A program made the position numbers and the translations under genes. A DNA stretch of 64,000 nt, taken from contig CM070874.1 of the NCBI GenBank assembly GCA_036365515.1, positions 24,664,209 through 24,728,208 on the forward strand. Reading direction: 5' to 3'. The notes below the pieces were generated by a model that was given only the letters and a program-made list of their open reading frames with translations, did not search any database and was not told the origin of the DNA. The DNA is from Torymus aiolomorphi (lineage: Eukaryota > Arthropoda > Insecta > Hymenoptera > Torymidae). Shown piece after piece: positions 1-10,499 of this stretch. Position 1 is the first letter of the stretch; every line of letters begins with the position of its first letter.

Positions 1-199
1 TAGTTTAAAATAATACAAAAATTTCGGTTCTTCAAAAATGTACTGTAATTATAGGGTTCATAACTAATGACATTTATTTTAAATGACAATATTGTATTAC
101 TATTCAAATCAAATACTATTCATTCAAAATATACTCTAAGTAAATTTTCGAATAATTTTACACATAAATAACTAACAGTAGTTTACACAGTAAATTAAT

Positions 200-1451
200 T
201 TGGTTTAATTTGTTTCATGAAATAATTAATTATAATAATAATAAGAAATTTATAATTTCAAGTAAGACTCTAATATCTAAAAAATTCATGTTATTTTACT
301 GCTTTGCGACCTTATAATTATTACATTCAAATAATATATTAATTGACATTATGAATGAAATTAATACATTAATTAACGCACTCACAGATTTATGCTCAAA
401 AAATAAAAAATAATGAAATTCTGATTAAGTAGTAGAAGCCGAGAAAATATATAGTCTTCGAGTGTAAGCGTGCGAAGTTCGCGCGCGGAGTCGTTGCGCG
501 CATGCGCGCCAGCCGCCAAGCAGCCGCCGCGCGCGTTCCTTTGCTGCGAAGGGCTCACGGCCGTAAAAACGTTTGTCTTTATCAATGAACCATGCATGCG
601 GTTGTAAATAAATAACATTCAAAATTTGTTTACTATTAGAAGAACTATCGAGCTTAGCAAAGCACCATATTTCGTTCCTTAATGTTTAAAAATAAGGCCG
701 CAGTGATTTAAAAGAAAAAAGATTATCTCAGCTTCTAATTATGCTAGAGCAACCATTCGGGTCTTAAAATTTCTTTAAAAATGACTACTTTACGAATATC
801 AAGTCGAGAAGATTCTAACTATAATAGTCTGACCTGCGAGCCTATTGTTTATAAGTATTTTGGAGTACATTTTTTAAAGCAACTTGTCATTGTTTAATCG
901 CTTAGGTCTTTTTTGGACATGAAAGTACAACTCTTTAAAATTAAAATGAGCCCTACCAGACTTCTGTACGACTGCTCAAAAACGTACAAATTCCTGTCAA
1001 AAAAACAATTTTTTTTTGTTTATTAATAACGTACAGCCTTAAAAAATAATTTTTCAAATTCGGTTTAATGGCTGGTAATAAAGGTGGATAAGACCTACCT
1101 TTACAAGTACTTTTCGAGCCTCAATGACAAAATCTGAATTTTTTATTGATAATTTAAAAACATCGATTTTAGATGGTTTATTTGCAATAACTATAATGAA
1201 CTAATTAACATATAGTTTCGGTAAGCGGCTTACTCCATAGATCTTTTTAATATCTACAACTTTCAATTAAGACTTTTGTCTGTCAGATTAATAGTTGCGA
1301 ATATATAAGCAAAAAAACGTTTTTTTCAACTTAGAGCATTATTTAAACAATGCAATTTCACTATTCTCAAATGGCACAATATGTACATTATGTTTCTACT
1401 ATCGGAAACTATAAGAATCCACTGAGACATTACTGTTTACAATTATGGTAA
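200..1451. repeat. 1.25-kb inverted-repeat arm, copy 1
   Basis: Equivalent to 32302-33553. Its reverse complement lies at 30602-31851. It contains a short GC-rich core (about 460-570) in otherwise AT-rich sequence. If copy 1 is a real neighbour, this arm and 30602-31851 could be the two terminal inverted repeats of one element of about 31.6 kb containing the Mutator-like gene. The outer neighbour of this arm (1-199) matches the spacer next to the copy-2 arm. Confidence 0.8.
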
Positions 1452-1559
1452 GATTTTGCCCCTTTTCGAGCTAGTTTTCGTGGACATGTCCACCTGAGCC
1501 CGTACAAGGCCACTCGCTCTCGAAATGCATTTTTAGTTTCGTTACAGCTCGGGGATATG

Positions 1560-1870
1560 GGGCCTCTCTCAGTGGTTCGCGCTAACGAAGAAATTTCAAA
1601 GTTAAGAAATTCTACCGAAGGTCCGCGCTTTCACAGTTTATCTTTTCGGAATGAATTTTTATGGGGACCTCTTAGTGGTCCGCGCTAAGAGAGACATTTC
1701 GAAGTTGAAATTCGCGTTCTTCTTTGTTTATCGATGGTTCGCGCTTTGCTAACAAAGAAATTTCAAAGTTAAGAAATTCGCGTTCAAGGCGACACGCTCT
1801 CAATTTTAAGTTTAAGTACATTCTTTATTTATCGAGCTCCGCGCTAAGGAAGAATTTCAAATTTTGGCTT
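1560..1870. repeat. Degenerate short direct repeats
   Basis: Several irregularly spaced units share the pattern GGTCCGCGCTAAG / GAAATTTCAAAGTTAAG / AAATTCGCGTTC (near 1570, 1684, 1740 and 1845). They lie just inside the inverted-repeat arm, as subterminal repeats of transposons often do. The copy-2 counterpart is about 33662-33974. An ORF of 122 codons (1864-2232) overlaps the end but has no recognisable features. Confidence 0.5.
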
Positions 1871-2705
1871 TCGAAAAAAATTATAAGTCGCTCGGAGCAC
1901 TGTGGCCACTCTCCGAGGTCCGCGTTCATTACCGCTCTGCATACGGAGAGATCTGCTTTCCAACGTTACCACTCTGCCACTGTTGCGCATTCAAGGCTAC
2001 TCTTATGATTTTTTTTTTCGAAAGCGAAACTTTGAAATCCTTCTTTATAAACTTACTAGCGATAATTTGCGCGCCTCTGAGAGAGGCCTCATCCCTGAAC
2101 TGTAACGAATCCAAAAATTCATTATACGGGCTCAAACGAGCCCGTGCGCCTATAGTTTATATCTACTATTATACTTGTTACCAAGGACAGCTTAAACAAT
2201 TTTGTATGGATTTCTATTTTACAAGTGGGTAAGAACCATTTGTTTACTAATCCTGTTAAAAATATTCTATTATAACCAATTATAATTTTATTAAATTTAA
2301 AGTATAATTCGATTTGATAAATCGATTTAATGTATAATCGGTTTTAATTCGATTTTTTAATACTCTATTACAGAATTAAACCCAATTTAAACGATTAAGT
2401 GCAATTCAGACCGATAATAAAAATGAGTCGGCTCTAATCGGATTTAACTGATCACATTTTGCTTTTGTTTCATTTCCTTTAAGAATATGATTGACCAAAT
2501 CTAATTAGAACGTATTTATATTTATAATCGGTCTCAATCGGACTTACTAGTTTTCTAATTCGGATTTCTATTTTGCAGTAGTGAATGGGAATCATTTGTT
2601 CACTAAAAGCCATATTTTACACTTTATTTATTTAATCAGATTATACAATTTTTAACAGAGCGAGTAGTACAGCCCTACTGAAGAATTTTACGTGCGATTC
2701 TGCTC

Positions 2706-2718
2706 GGGGGGGGGGGGG
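2706..2718 (+). repeat. Poly-G tract (13)
   Basis: Thirteen consecutive G. The copy-2 counterpart at 34810-34828 has 19. Such tracts are length-unstable in long-read assemblies and can form quadruplexes, so the difference carries little meaning. Confidence 0.9.
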
Positions 2719-2937
2719 CAGAAAAATTTTGCATTAATTAAAAACAAGTATTCCACAACTGAGAATTGCATAATAGGTAGTTTTATCCCCAAAATTAGTT
2801 CAAAAATACACCTTTGAAAGCGTTTCAGAGTTTCACAATTTTTTAAAATTTCTCACATGAGATCTCACGAGATTTCTCACATGGGAGATTTTGAGGCGAG
2901 ATCTCTCGTGAGATTTTTCAGTAGGGACCCTGGTAGC

Positions 2938-3122
2938 ACGTCTTTTGCAATTTTGCTGCAATTCTGCCGCAATTTACAGAAAGTTAACGGGAATTGCAGC
3001 AGACTATGTGTGGTCTGTTTCCGATTGCGTGCATATTTCTGCATTTTCAGTAAAATTACAACAGAATTGCAACAGATTGCAGCAGAATTGCGCAAGGCGC
3101 GCGGCAGATTGTGTTACAAGGG
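2938..3122. mobile_element. Small TIR element rich in TGCAATTC motifs (a)
   Basis: Starts CCCTGGTAGCAC and ends close to TGTTACAAGGG, whose complement is CCCTTGTAACA, so the ends form an imperfect terminal inverted repeat. Motifs of the type TTGCAGCAGAATTGC and their complements fill both halves. A second copy of the same element follows at 3361. Length and lack of coding fit a miniature inverted-repeat element; the superfamily is not identified and no clear target duplication is visible. Confidence 0.55.
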
Positions 3123-3360
3123 GAGGATCTTGCTTTTAAGGTCAATAAGAAATTTCATAAAAAATGGGGACATTTCTATGTTGCTGTAACCACTCCCATG
3201 AAATGGTACCAATTATTGTTATATTTATATTTTATTTGATTATTTAATACTGATATAAAATGTTTGTATTGTAATTGAGATCGGCACTGGTAGAAATCCA
3301 AGTCATTTTTTGGGTAGTAAATGGGTACTTTGAACCAAGATGGCAAACAAATTTACTCCA

Positions 3361-3568
3361 CCCTGGTAGCACGTCTTTTGCAATTTTGATGCAATTCTGC
3401 TGCAATTTACAGAAAGTTAACGGAAATTGCAGCAGACTATGTGTCGTCTGTTTCCGATTGCGTGCATATTTCTGCTTTTCAGTAAAATTGCAACAGAATT
3501 GCAGCAGAATTGCAGCATAATTGCAGCAGAATTGCGCAAGGCGCGCGCGGCAGATTGTGTTACAAGGG
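3361..3568. mobile_element. Small TIR element rich in TGCAATTC motifs (b)
   Basis: Direct repeat of the element at 2938, slightly longer because of extra TTGCAGCAGAA units near the 3' end. It has the same CCCTGGTAGCAC start and TGTTACAAGGG end. Two tandemly arranged copies of one element suggest serial insertion or local duplication. Confidence 0.58.
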
Positions 3569-4285
3569 CAGTTCTCTACCATAAGTGTAACGCTTTTTTC
3601 AACCTATTTTTCACACTTATTGGCCGCAAAAATGGTTATAATTTTGTACTCTATCTATTAATTTCGTATTTTAATGCTTGTTAAAATAACGAATTTGGTT
3701 TACATCTTATAGAATAAAGCTGTAAATTGTACAAAGACTACTAAATTTTGTTTATACCGGTAAACTATCTCTTACTAGTATAAATTTTACAATATGTGAT
3801 TAAATTTTTATGAAATTTTAATGTGAAGATTTTGAGGTTAGGGCCATTCCATAAAATGGGAGAAGTTGATAGAAAAAGCATTACACTTATGTCCTCTTGA
3901 CTTAGTAATAACTAGCTATTTCCGATGGATAGTTTCTGCTTTCCTATTCATTTGTAATGGACAAATTTACCAGGGGGAAATATAGTTTATTCTCGTTTTA
4001 CATAAAATGATTTTTGAAATTTTTTATGCTTTGAGACGACTGGGGCTCTTAGAATCAATATTGGCCCCTGATGGTCAGCTGCTATAATAAGTGTGGCTAC
4101 CAGTTTCAACTTCATAACGTTAATATAGAATTAATTAATATATGAAAAACATAATATACATTTTTATTCAATAATTAAATATTTTACATAAAATAATCTT
4201 CCATTTTATGTTATTCTTTAAGAACCAAGAAAGAATTAACTACGAGCGAGAGGAATAATTCTTTTCGTTGAGAAATACGACAACA
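3569..4285. other. AT-rich upstream region of the transposase gene
   Basis: No convincing gene or repeat. It lies between the small TIR elements and the transposase reading frame and may hold the promoter, but no clear TATA-initiator pair was identified. The copy-2 equivalent is 35680-36395. The frame upstream of the transposase is closed by stops shortly before 4261. Confidence 0.4.
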
Positions 4286-6460
4286 ATGAAAATGAATCTT
4301 ACAATGAAAAAATCATAAAAGATCTTTTCAAATTTGATGAATTATACAATAATGTGTTCTATGGTATGAGTGGCAAAATAAATCATAAACATAATGATTA
4401 TACCATTCATCAAAATATTAATTATGTATCTTGCGATGAAAGTGGTCAAATAAATCATAAATATATAAATGATTATACCACTCATCAAAAGATTGATATA
4501 TCATGTGATGAAAGTGGTGATATAAATCATAAATATAATGATTATACCACTCATCAAAAGATTGACATATCATGTGATGAAAGGGGTGAAATAAATCATA
4601 AATATAATGATTATACCACTCATCAACATGAGATGACTACTAGTAGCATAAGCGACCTAAGTAAGATTAGTATCAATAGTATCAATGCACAGAGTACAAA
4701 AGATAAATCGTTTTTTCGTAATGAAAAAGAAGATACAAAGGATGATTTAAGTGATAATAAGTCAGAAACACAACATTCTTATGAAGAAACTCATCGTGTT
4801 ATAATTGATTTTCAATACGTTTTTAATAAAATACAAAAAGCTTTCAAGGAACATATTACGCAAAATTATAAATGTCTATTTGAAAATTGGCATTTGATAA
4901 GTGAAAAACGACTCGGATTGAAAACACAATTTCATTTTCATTGTTCTGATTGTCGTTACGAATGTCGTATAATGTCGGAACCCACTACTGATTTACAATA
5001 TATGGATATTAATACAGCAGCTGTAGCTTCAACGATTGTAACAGGTATGGGTTACACGCAATTAAAAGAACTTCTGGCTGGCATGAGCGTCCATTGTTTT
5101 AGTGATAAAACATATTTCGACTTGGAACAGTCATTGCTGATTCATTTTTCTGAGGCAGCGGTTGCTACAATGGATAACGCTGCAGAAGAAGAAAAGTTAC
5201 TTGCTATTGAAAGAGGTGACATTACTTCTACAAACGTACATTTCACTAAGGTAACGACAGATGGCTCGTGGGGTAAAAGATCGTATGGAACGAACTACAA
5301 TTCGGCGTCTGGTATGGCTGCAATCGTTGGATGGTACAGTGGAAAAGTATTATATTTTGGTGTGCGCAACAAGTATTGTCTCGTATGTGTACGGGCTGAA
5401 AATGCTCAAAAAAAAACAAAAAAACATACTTGCTATAGGAACTGGGACGCTAATTGTCCGTCAACAGCAATGGAAGCAGATATTATTTTGGAAGGTTTCA
5501 AATATAGTGTAGAAACGAATGGATTAATTTATGAAACAATGATCACTGACGGTGACAGCGACGTTTATAAAAACTTACTTGATAACAATATATATCGAGA
5601 GCATAATATAGTTATTAAGAGAATATTTTGCACCATTCATTTGCTAAGAAATTTGTGTAAAAAACTGAGATGTACAGCAGCTACAACGCAAGGAAAAAAA
5701 CCTAGAATAAAAAGGATTTGGTGAAGCAAAGAAACTTATAACGAAAAATATTGGTAAAATCCGACAAGAAGTTGAAGATCCAATCGATCGAAGAATAAGT
5801 GCATCCAGGTCATGGGAATCTAAAATAGAAGAATGCAGAAAAGATATCTTAAATGTACCGTATCATGTTTTTGGTGAACACAAAGGATGTAAAGAACGAG
5901 GTAACTCTTGCAATAATAAAGATGTTAATAATGTTGAAGTACTGAGTAAATATGATTTGTTTGAAAAATTACAAATGCTACCGAATTTTTGAGTGATTAT
6001 AGTGAAAGTTTATTGCATAAAGTTTCAAACAATAAAGCGGAACGCCTAAACTCATTGATATGTCATGGAAACAATGGTAAACGTACAAATTATTCTTTAA
6101 GAAGTCAATATTCTACAAGAGTAGCTGCACAAGTTTTGCAGTACAATACGCAAGCAGCATTATCGGAACTGTTTAAAGTCATGGAAAAAAGAGTGCCTTT
6201 CGTTCTAGAAGATGTTGAGAAAAAAAGACAGTTAAAATTACTACAAACACAAGAACGACGACGACTGAATGGCAGACGAAAGAAACGCTCATTTTCAACG
6301 AAAAATTCATGTAAGTTTTATGGACCTCATCACGATGATGCAGATATATCCAACCACGAAATGAAAAAGCGTTGTGAAAATGTACTAGACAAGTTAAAAG
6401 AAAATCAAAAAAATCGTTTACAAATTCAAGAAGAAACAGTCAAACAGAATGAGAGTCACA
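4286..6460 (+). pseudogene. Mutator-like DDE transposase region, copy 1
   Basis: Seen in the sequence: HFHCSDCRYECR (paired cysteines), then a helical stretch with GMGYTQLKELL, then TTDGSWGKRSYG (first catalytic Asp), a cysteine/histidine cluster around CLVC...HTCYRNW, ITDGDSDVYKNL (second Asp), TIHLLRNLCKKLR, and NNKAERLNSLICHG (catalytic Glu). This order matches the animal Mutator-like transposase domain (Pfam PF20700 type). The first 1.4 kb is one open frame; the Glu-containing part (5989-6576) is a separate frame after two homopolymer breaks. Likely role: nuclear DNA cleavage and strand transfer at the element ends. All three DDE residues are present; expression is not shown. Confidence 0.88.
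4366..4626 (+). repeat. In-frame 69-72-bp coding repeats in transposase N-terminus, copy 1
   Basis: About four tandem units encode variants of SGxINHKYNDYTTHQKIDI followed by SCDE. All units stay in frame with the transposase. The segment is rich in N, D, H, K and Y, so it is probably a disordered N-terminal extension. It is a coding minisatellite, likely variable between element copies. Confidence 0.85.
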
Positions 6461-6463
6461 CTT

Positions 6464-7057
6464 GGAAAGCATTGCGAAAAATTATGTTAACGTCTTCACA
6501 TTTTGAAACGGCATGCACTTGGAGTACTCGTGTGAGTTGCGCAAATCGAATAAAAAATTCTATATCCAGCAGTTAATGATGAATGTAAAGCAGTGATTTA
6601 TGGATTACAGCAAGAAAAAATTGCAAAAGAAAAAGTTATCCAAGAAAGAAATATAGAAATAACGCCATGCGGACTTTTTATTGATGAAATTCACGCATGC
6701 TTGGGTTCATCACCTGATGGAATAATTGACGACGACTGGATATTAGAAATAAAGTGTCCTTATAGTGCTGCAAATGTTACTGCAGAAAAAGCAATGATAA
6801 CTGTTCCAGCAGTAAGGAAAATTTTTCATTCTAAAAATATTGAAATGATAAATAAAAGGCATCCATACTATTATCAAGTTCAAGGACAGTTACACATTAC
6901 ACGTAGAAGTCACTGTCTATTCGTGATTCATACACCTCTTAGTAGGAAATATATCGTAATCGATGTTGACCACAAATTCTGGAAAGAGAAAATGGAAAAA
7001 CAGTTACTACGATTTTACATGGATTGTATGTTACCTGAAATTTTAGATAGCCGTCAT
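6464..7057 (+). pseudogene. YqaJ-type exonuclease/recombinase domain, copy 1
   Basis: Contains GLFIDEIHACLGSSPDGII, ILEIKCPYSA and YYYQVQGQLHITRRSH. These fit the SPDG, ExKCP and YxxQxQ motifs of the YqaJ/lambda-exonuclease fold (PD-(D/E)XK superfamily), where the Asp and the Glu-x-Lys bind metal. The domain probably resects or processes DNA ends during transposition or repair (inference). The main part is open in 6593-7348. The join to the transposase crosses an A tract at about 6551 with six A here and seven in copy 2, whereas an in-frame reading would need five or eight. Confidence 0.85.
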
Positions 7058-7529
7058 AATCGAAAAATGCCAATAAGAAATCCTCAGTATACTTTAGATG
7101 TCATAAAAGCAAAACAAAGTAAAGCAAGTAGTGCGAAAAATTCTGTCATCACAAATACAACAGTAGATGTTGAATCAAAAATGAAAAACTTTAATATTAT
7201 CATGAATCAAAATAAAAATGTAGTAAAATCAAAAAGCAGGTGCAATCCCGTCAATTCTAAATTTAAAACATGTCTAAAAGCGATCTCAAGTAATAAAATG
7301 AAAGTTAATGTAGCTAAAAAAAACTTGTTCATAAATCTATTATGTTGAAAAATAGATTAACATCTTCAGGAAATACTTTTAATATTGTCAAATGTATGGC
7401 AAACGTACAAACGAATTCGAATAATGCAGAAGTATCTAAACGAGGTGAAAAAAGAAAAGTGAATGATATAGAAATATTTACAAGTAGGAAAAGGAGATCT
7501 CTTAGTGTTGACGATGATGTTATTATAAC

Positions 7530-8169
7530 TTCATATCGCAATGACCCAACACTAATAAGTGATAGATCTATTTTAGAATTTCAAAAATTTATGGATTCAA
7601 GAGAATTACCTTTAATTGCCTTGAGGCAAAATGTTTTACCAGTTCAAAACTATTTGAACGACGATTCACTTGATTCATTTGTACGTGTTCTAAAACGAAT
7701 AATTCAGGTTTCGTAACTCAAAGTGTTTTTGTATGTAGACGCCAATATTGCAACTTATGATTCAACTAATTGCCCTAGTATTCAAATAATCGGAGGAGAG
7801 TATATTCTTCACTGGAGATGTATATTCTTTGATGGGCAGAAAATCAAAGTATACGATAGCTTACCCGCACATACAAACTATAAAATAGTACAAATTGAAA
7901 AAGTTACATAAGTCGCCGTTTCAACGTTACAGAGAAGGATGTTATTTTCGAACCAATGTTGGTTCAACAACCTGATGGTAATAGCTGTGGAGTTTATGCT
8001 GCAGCATTTGCTGAAACTTTGGCTTCAGGTAAAAATCCCTCAAAAGTAAGATACTCTAAAAATGTGAAAATAATGAGAAATTATTTTGTAAAAATCGTTG
8101 AAACAAAAAAATTATCACCATTTCCAACAGTATAAGAAATTGAATGGCAAACAAATAACTAATTACTAA
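7530..8169 (+). pseudogene. Ulp1-type (C48) cysteine protease domain, copy 1
   Basis: Contains QNYLNDDSLDSF (substrate-side helix typical of the family), GGEYILHWRCIFF (catalytic His-Trp), IKVYDSLP (catalytic Asp) and QQPDGNSCGVYAAAFAE (oxyanion Gln and catalytic Cys), so the H-D-C triad is complete. Family members cleave SUMO or other ubiquitin-like modifiers; several transposon groups carry them. Copy 1 has a TAA at about 7909 separating the His/Asp part from the Cys part, and the same TAA is present in copy 2. Further homopolymer breaks lie at 7694, 7725 and 8108. Confidence 0.85.
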
Positions 8170-8257
8170 TAATAGACAAAAATAGGAACTTGTAATGAAA
8201 TCATAAACATGTATACATAACATGTTACAATAGTATATTTTAAAAGAATTCATATAA

Positions 8258-8263
8258 AATAAA
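8258..8263 (+). terminator. Polyadenylation signal AATAAA, copy 1
   Basis: AATAAA about 90 bp downstream of the stop at 8167-8169 and the only canonical signal close to it. It is flanked by two imperfect copies of AACATGTATNNATAACATGTTA (about 8207 and 8300). Confidence 0.5.
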
Positions 8264-8434
8264 GAAAATACTTGGACTCCAAGGATGTTTTGTACGAAAA
8301 CATGTATCTATAACATGTTAATAACTATTTATATCGGAGGGATGAATAAAATGGTTGCATCTCACGGAATTAGGCGAGGAGGGGCCTCTTTCTCGGACAT
8401 GAAATCGTTCCTGTGAAATTTTTACACAGAATAA

Positions 8435-8721
8435 CAAATATTTCGTGGATACAGAACGACTCATACGACAGGCGCAAATAGACTTATGTGAGTACCTTCG
8501 TTTTCTTAATTTTTTTTATTCGCTGGTTTGTCGTTATTAAGTCTATTTAAAAACTAAAATGTTTTTATAGGTTTTCACCAAGTCTTTCATCAACATCAAC
8601 ATCTTTCAATTTACACGGATGTCACAGATGGGAACGAAAAATATCGTTAAGAAGGCCAACATCGAAATTTGTATGCTAAGACGAAAAAGATAAGTATTAG
8701 GAAACTTAGGTTTATAATAAA
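8435..8721 (+). CDS. Possible small spliced reading frame downstream of the transposase, copy 1
   Basis: An 83-bp candidate intron at 8488-8570 has a good donor (GTGAGT) and a pyrimidine-rich acceptor (TTTTTATAG). Joining its flanks keeps one frame open (CHRWERKISLRRPTSK and a basic end) to a TAG at 8698-8700, with AATAAA at 8716-8721. Copy 1 has a TAA just before the end where copy 2 reads CAA. The frame is open upstream only from 8435 and I see no certain start, so it may be the 3' end of a gene or a captured fragment. The product is not recognised. Confidence 0.33.
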
Positions 8722-9531
8722 TATAGTATAAAAATTACGAAATTTACATACATTTTATTTCTACTTTACAGATTTTATTTATTTATTAAAATTAATTTAT
8801 GAAATTTATATAAGGGAAAAATTGTATATACAAAAGTCAGTAACAAATACAGTGAAGAAAAATCATCAGCAGTAACATCGGCTGACGCAGGTGTGCGTTA
8901 CAAGAGAGGCAAATTTTCTCTTTTTCTTTTTTTTTTTATTTTATAACAACACAATTTATCTAGTTCTTTATTTCTTCTAAATTCATCTTTTCAATAAGCA
9001 CTAAATTGTATTGTAAATAAAATTTTCGGCGAAAGTATAAAATAAGGCATGTATAAGTTTTTCTGTAATCTATAAACTAGTATTATTTATGATTTTTTTA
9101 AAAGAAATCAGATATGAAATCTATCAGAAAAGAATATTTTATAGAGATTCTAAATACATTATGAAATATATTATAAACGACGAACGCACCGCAGAAGTCT
9201 TAAGGGGGGAACTTAAGAAAACTGGGGTATAAGTCGACACGGCGCGTTTTTTTTATATATAATATATTAAAGAATGCTATTTGATCCATGAAATTGAATT
9301 ACATTTTTAATTAATTACCGAACCCGTTACGCTGAATTAAAATTTCCTCATAAATTAAACTCACGTTCCATTCAGAATTATCTTCTAATCGCTAATTAAA
9401 TACATATTCAATTAAGAATTAAAATTTCAATCGGTATTACAACGATTCTTTCATTGGGATTGAAATTTGCTTGTGCTGAGCGGTGTAATTTTAACACGAA
9501 AAGTACAGCGAATCTTCGGATAAAAATCCAG
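8722..9531. other. AT-rich region, no feature recognised
   Basis: Simple AT-rich DNA with T runs near 8930. Nothing coding is visible. The copy-2 equivalent is 40805-41641, where the T run near 41030 is longer. Confidence 0.4.
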
Positions 9532-9626
9532 CTTCAAAGTGGTAACTGCCAAACTGGTGATTTCACCTTTGGCAAGTGGAACGACTAACGAGCAAGCTGG
9601 TTTACATCGGCAAATACACGCTGGAG
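9532..9626 (+). other. Exon-like fragment, copy 1
   Basis: Bounded by an acceptor-like ATCCAG and a donor-like GAG|GTAAAT. In copy 2 the interior reads open in one frame; copy 1 has small indels that disrupt it. The peptide (includes PLASGTTNEQAGLHRQIH) is not one I recognise. It could be a captured host exon or chance. Confidence 0.28.
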
Positions 9627-9696
9627 GTAAATTATCTTTATTGTTGAAATTTTTAGTAGTTGTATTAACTTGTATAATATTAATAGTAAATTATGA

Positions 9697-9745
9697 CATT
9701 GGTGTGGAAGGTGATTGTTATTTACCGCATGAGACGTTTTGCGAT
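9697..9745 (+). repeat. Dispersed module, left inverted partner
   Basis: GTGTGGAAGGTGATTGTTATTTACCGCATGAGACG recurs in reverse complement at about 11740-11790. The pair could be terminal repeats of a 2.1-kb composite element. The copy-2 equivalent starts at about 41807. Confidence 0.5.
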
Positions 9746-9779
9746 TTTTAGGTTAGAGTGGTGTAAAGGTAATAACATA

Positions 9780-10009
9780 GACATAATAGACATAGACTGC
9801 AGGTGTAGGTTAGCCAGATGGCACTCTGCTGAGAGAGAGACAAATGCAATAGAAGGTATGCTGTCTCTCTCTAACCATGTTCGCGGACATGCGTTAGAGA
9901 GAGACAGCATACCTTCTATTACATATACCTTCTATGCATCTGTCTCTCTCTCTCTCTCAACGGGTGCCACTCTCGCTAACCTACACCCGCAGTCTATCTC
10001 TCTTATGTC
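9780..10009. mobile_element. 230-bp palindromic foldback element, copy 1
   Basis: The two halves are inverted copies: GACATAA...TAGACTGC[A/G]GGTGTAGGTTAG at one end and its complement at the other, with CT/GA-rich runs and GCTGTCTCTCTCTAAC/GTTAGAGAGAGACAGC flanking a short centre. The structure would form a long hairpin. It fits a foldback or miniature element without coding capacity. Confidence 0.7.
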
Positions 10010-10443
10010 AATGAGGTACAATAAGCTTCATAATAAAATCTTACAAGTTTTTACAGATGAAAATTGTGGTTCAAAAATATGATTTATTTAAAAAATATAT
10101 ATTATTATCAAGTATAGATTGTGATGCTAAGTATTTAATCATAACCAAAAGTTATTAAATATGTTTATTTATTAATTTAGTAAATATTATTTAAATATGT
10201 GTCAAAATTTATTTTCTTATAATAAAATTTGTTTTATTCTATCCCTTGTTTTACTGATTATCCTTCAAATTGCACTATAAAAAGTGTATTATATTATTAT
10301 TATAATCCGTGGCGAACGTCATTGGCGCGCCTGTGCGCATGCGTTCCGCAGACCCGGGATAGAGACGATTACGAACAGAATTCACTACAAGCAATGAAGT
10401 GAGTAGGACGTGGCGTAGTAGATTTCATAGTCGATACTCGATA

Positions 10444-10478
10444 CTTACACTCACACTTACACTCACACTTACACTCAG
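10444..10478 (+). repeat. 12-bp minisatellite, copy 1
   Basis: About three units of CTTACACTCACA. Identical at 42554-42588. Confidence 0.85.
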
Positions 10479-10499
10479 CCTCATACTAACCTTAACCCC

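Larger units (their letters stand above)
4286..8169 (+). pseudogene. Mutator-like transposase / YqaJ exonuclease / Ulp1 protease gene, copy 1 (broken)
   Basis: A transposon gene of about 1,290 codons, read in fragments. The likely start is the ATG at 4286, because the equivalent ATG in copy 2 (36396, A at -3) runs in frame into the protein; copy 1 has a 2-nt difference just after it. The order is: N-terminal 23-24-residue repeats, a C..C zinc-like segment, a Mutator-like DDE transposase, a YqaJ-type nuclease, a basic linker and an Ulp1-type protease. Copy 1 is open from about 4261 to 5724. It then breaks near 5706 (extra A), 5980, 6551, 7318, 7368, 7445, 7694, 7725 and 8108 relative to copy 2. 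Nearly all breaks are homopolymer-length differences. A polyadenylation signal follows at 8258. Confidence 0.85.

Noticed and set aside
425..622. Short ORFs in the inverted-repeat arms (also 31435-31659 and 32498-32722)
   Set aside because: They recur only because the arm recurs; they differ in length by small indels and show no domain or codon signature.
1864..2232. 122-codon ORF identical in both copies
   Set aside because: Identity follows from the duplication. It lies in degenerate repeats, overlaps other frames of similar length and has no recognisable motif.
2855..2925. Palindromic TCTCACATGAGATCTCACGAG region
   Set aside because: Short overlapping GAGA/TCTC palindromes without a defined element boundary or known function.
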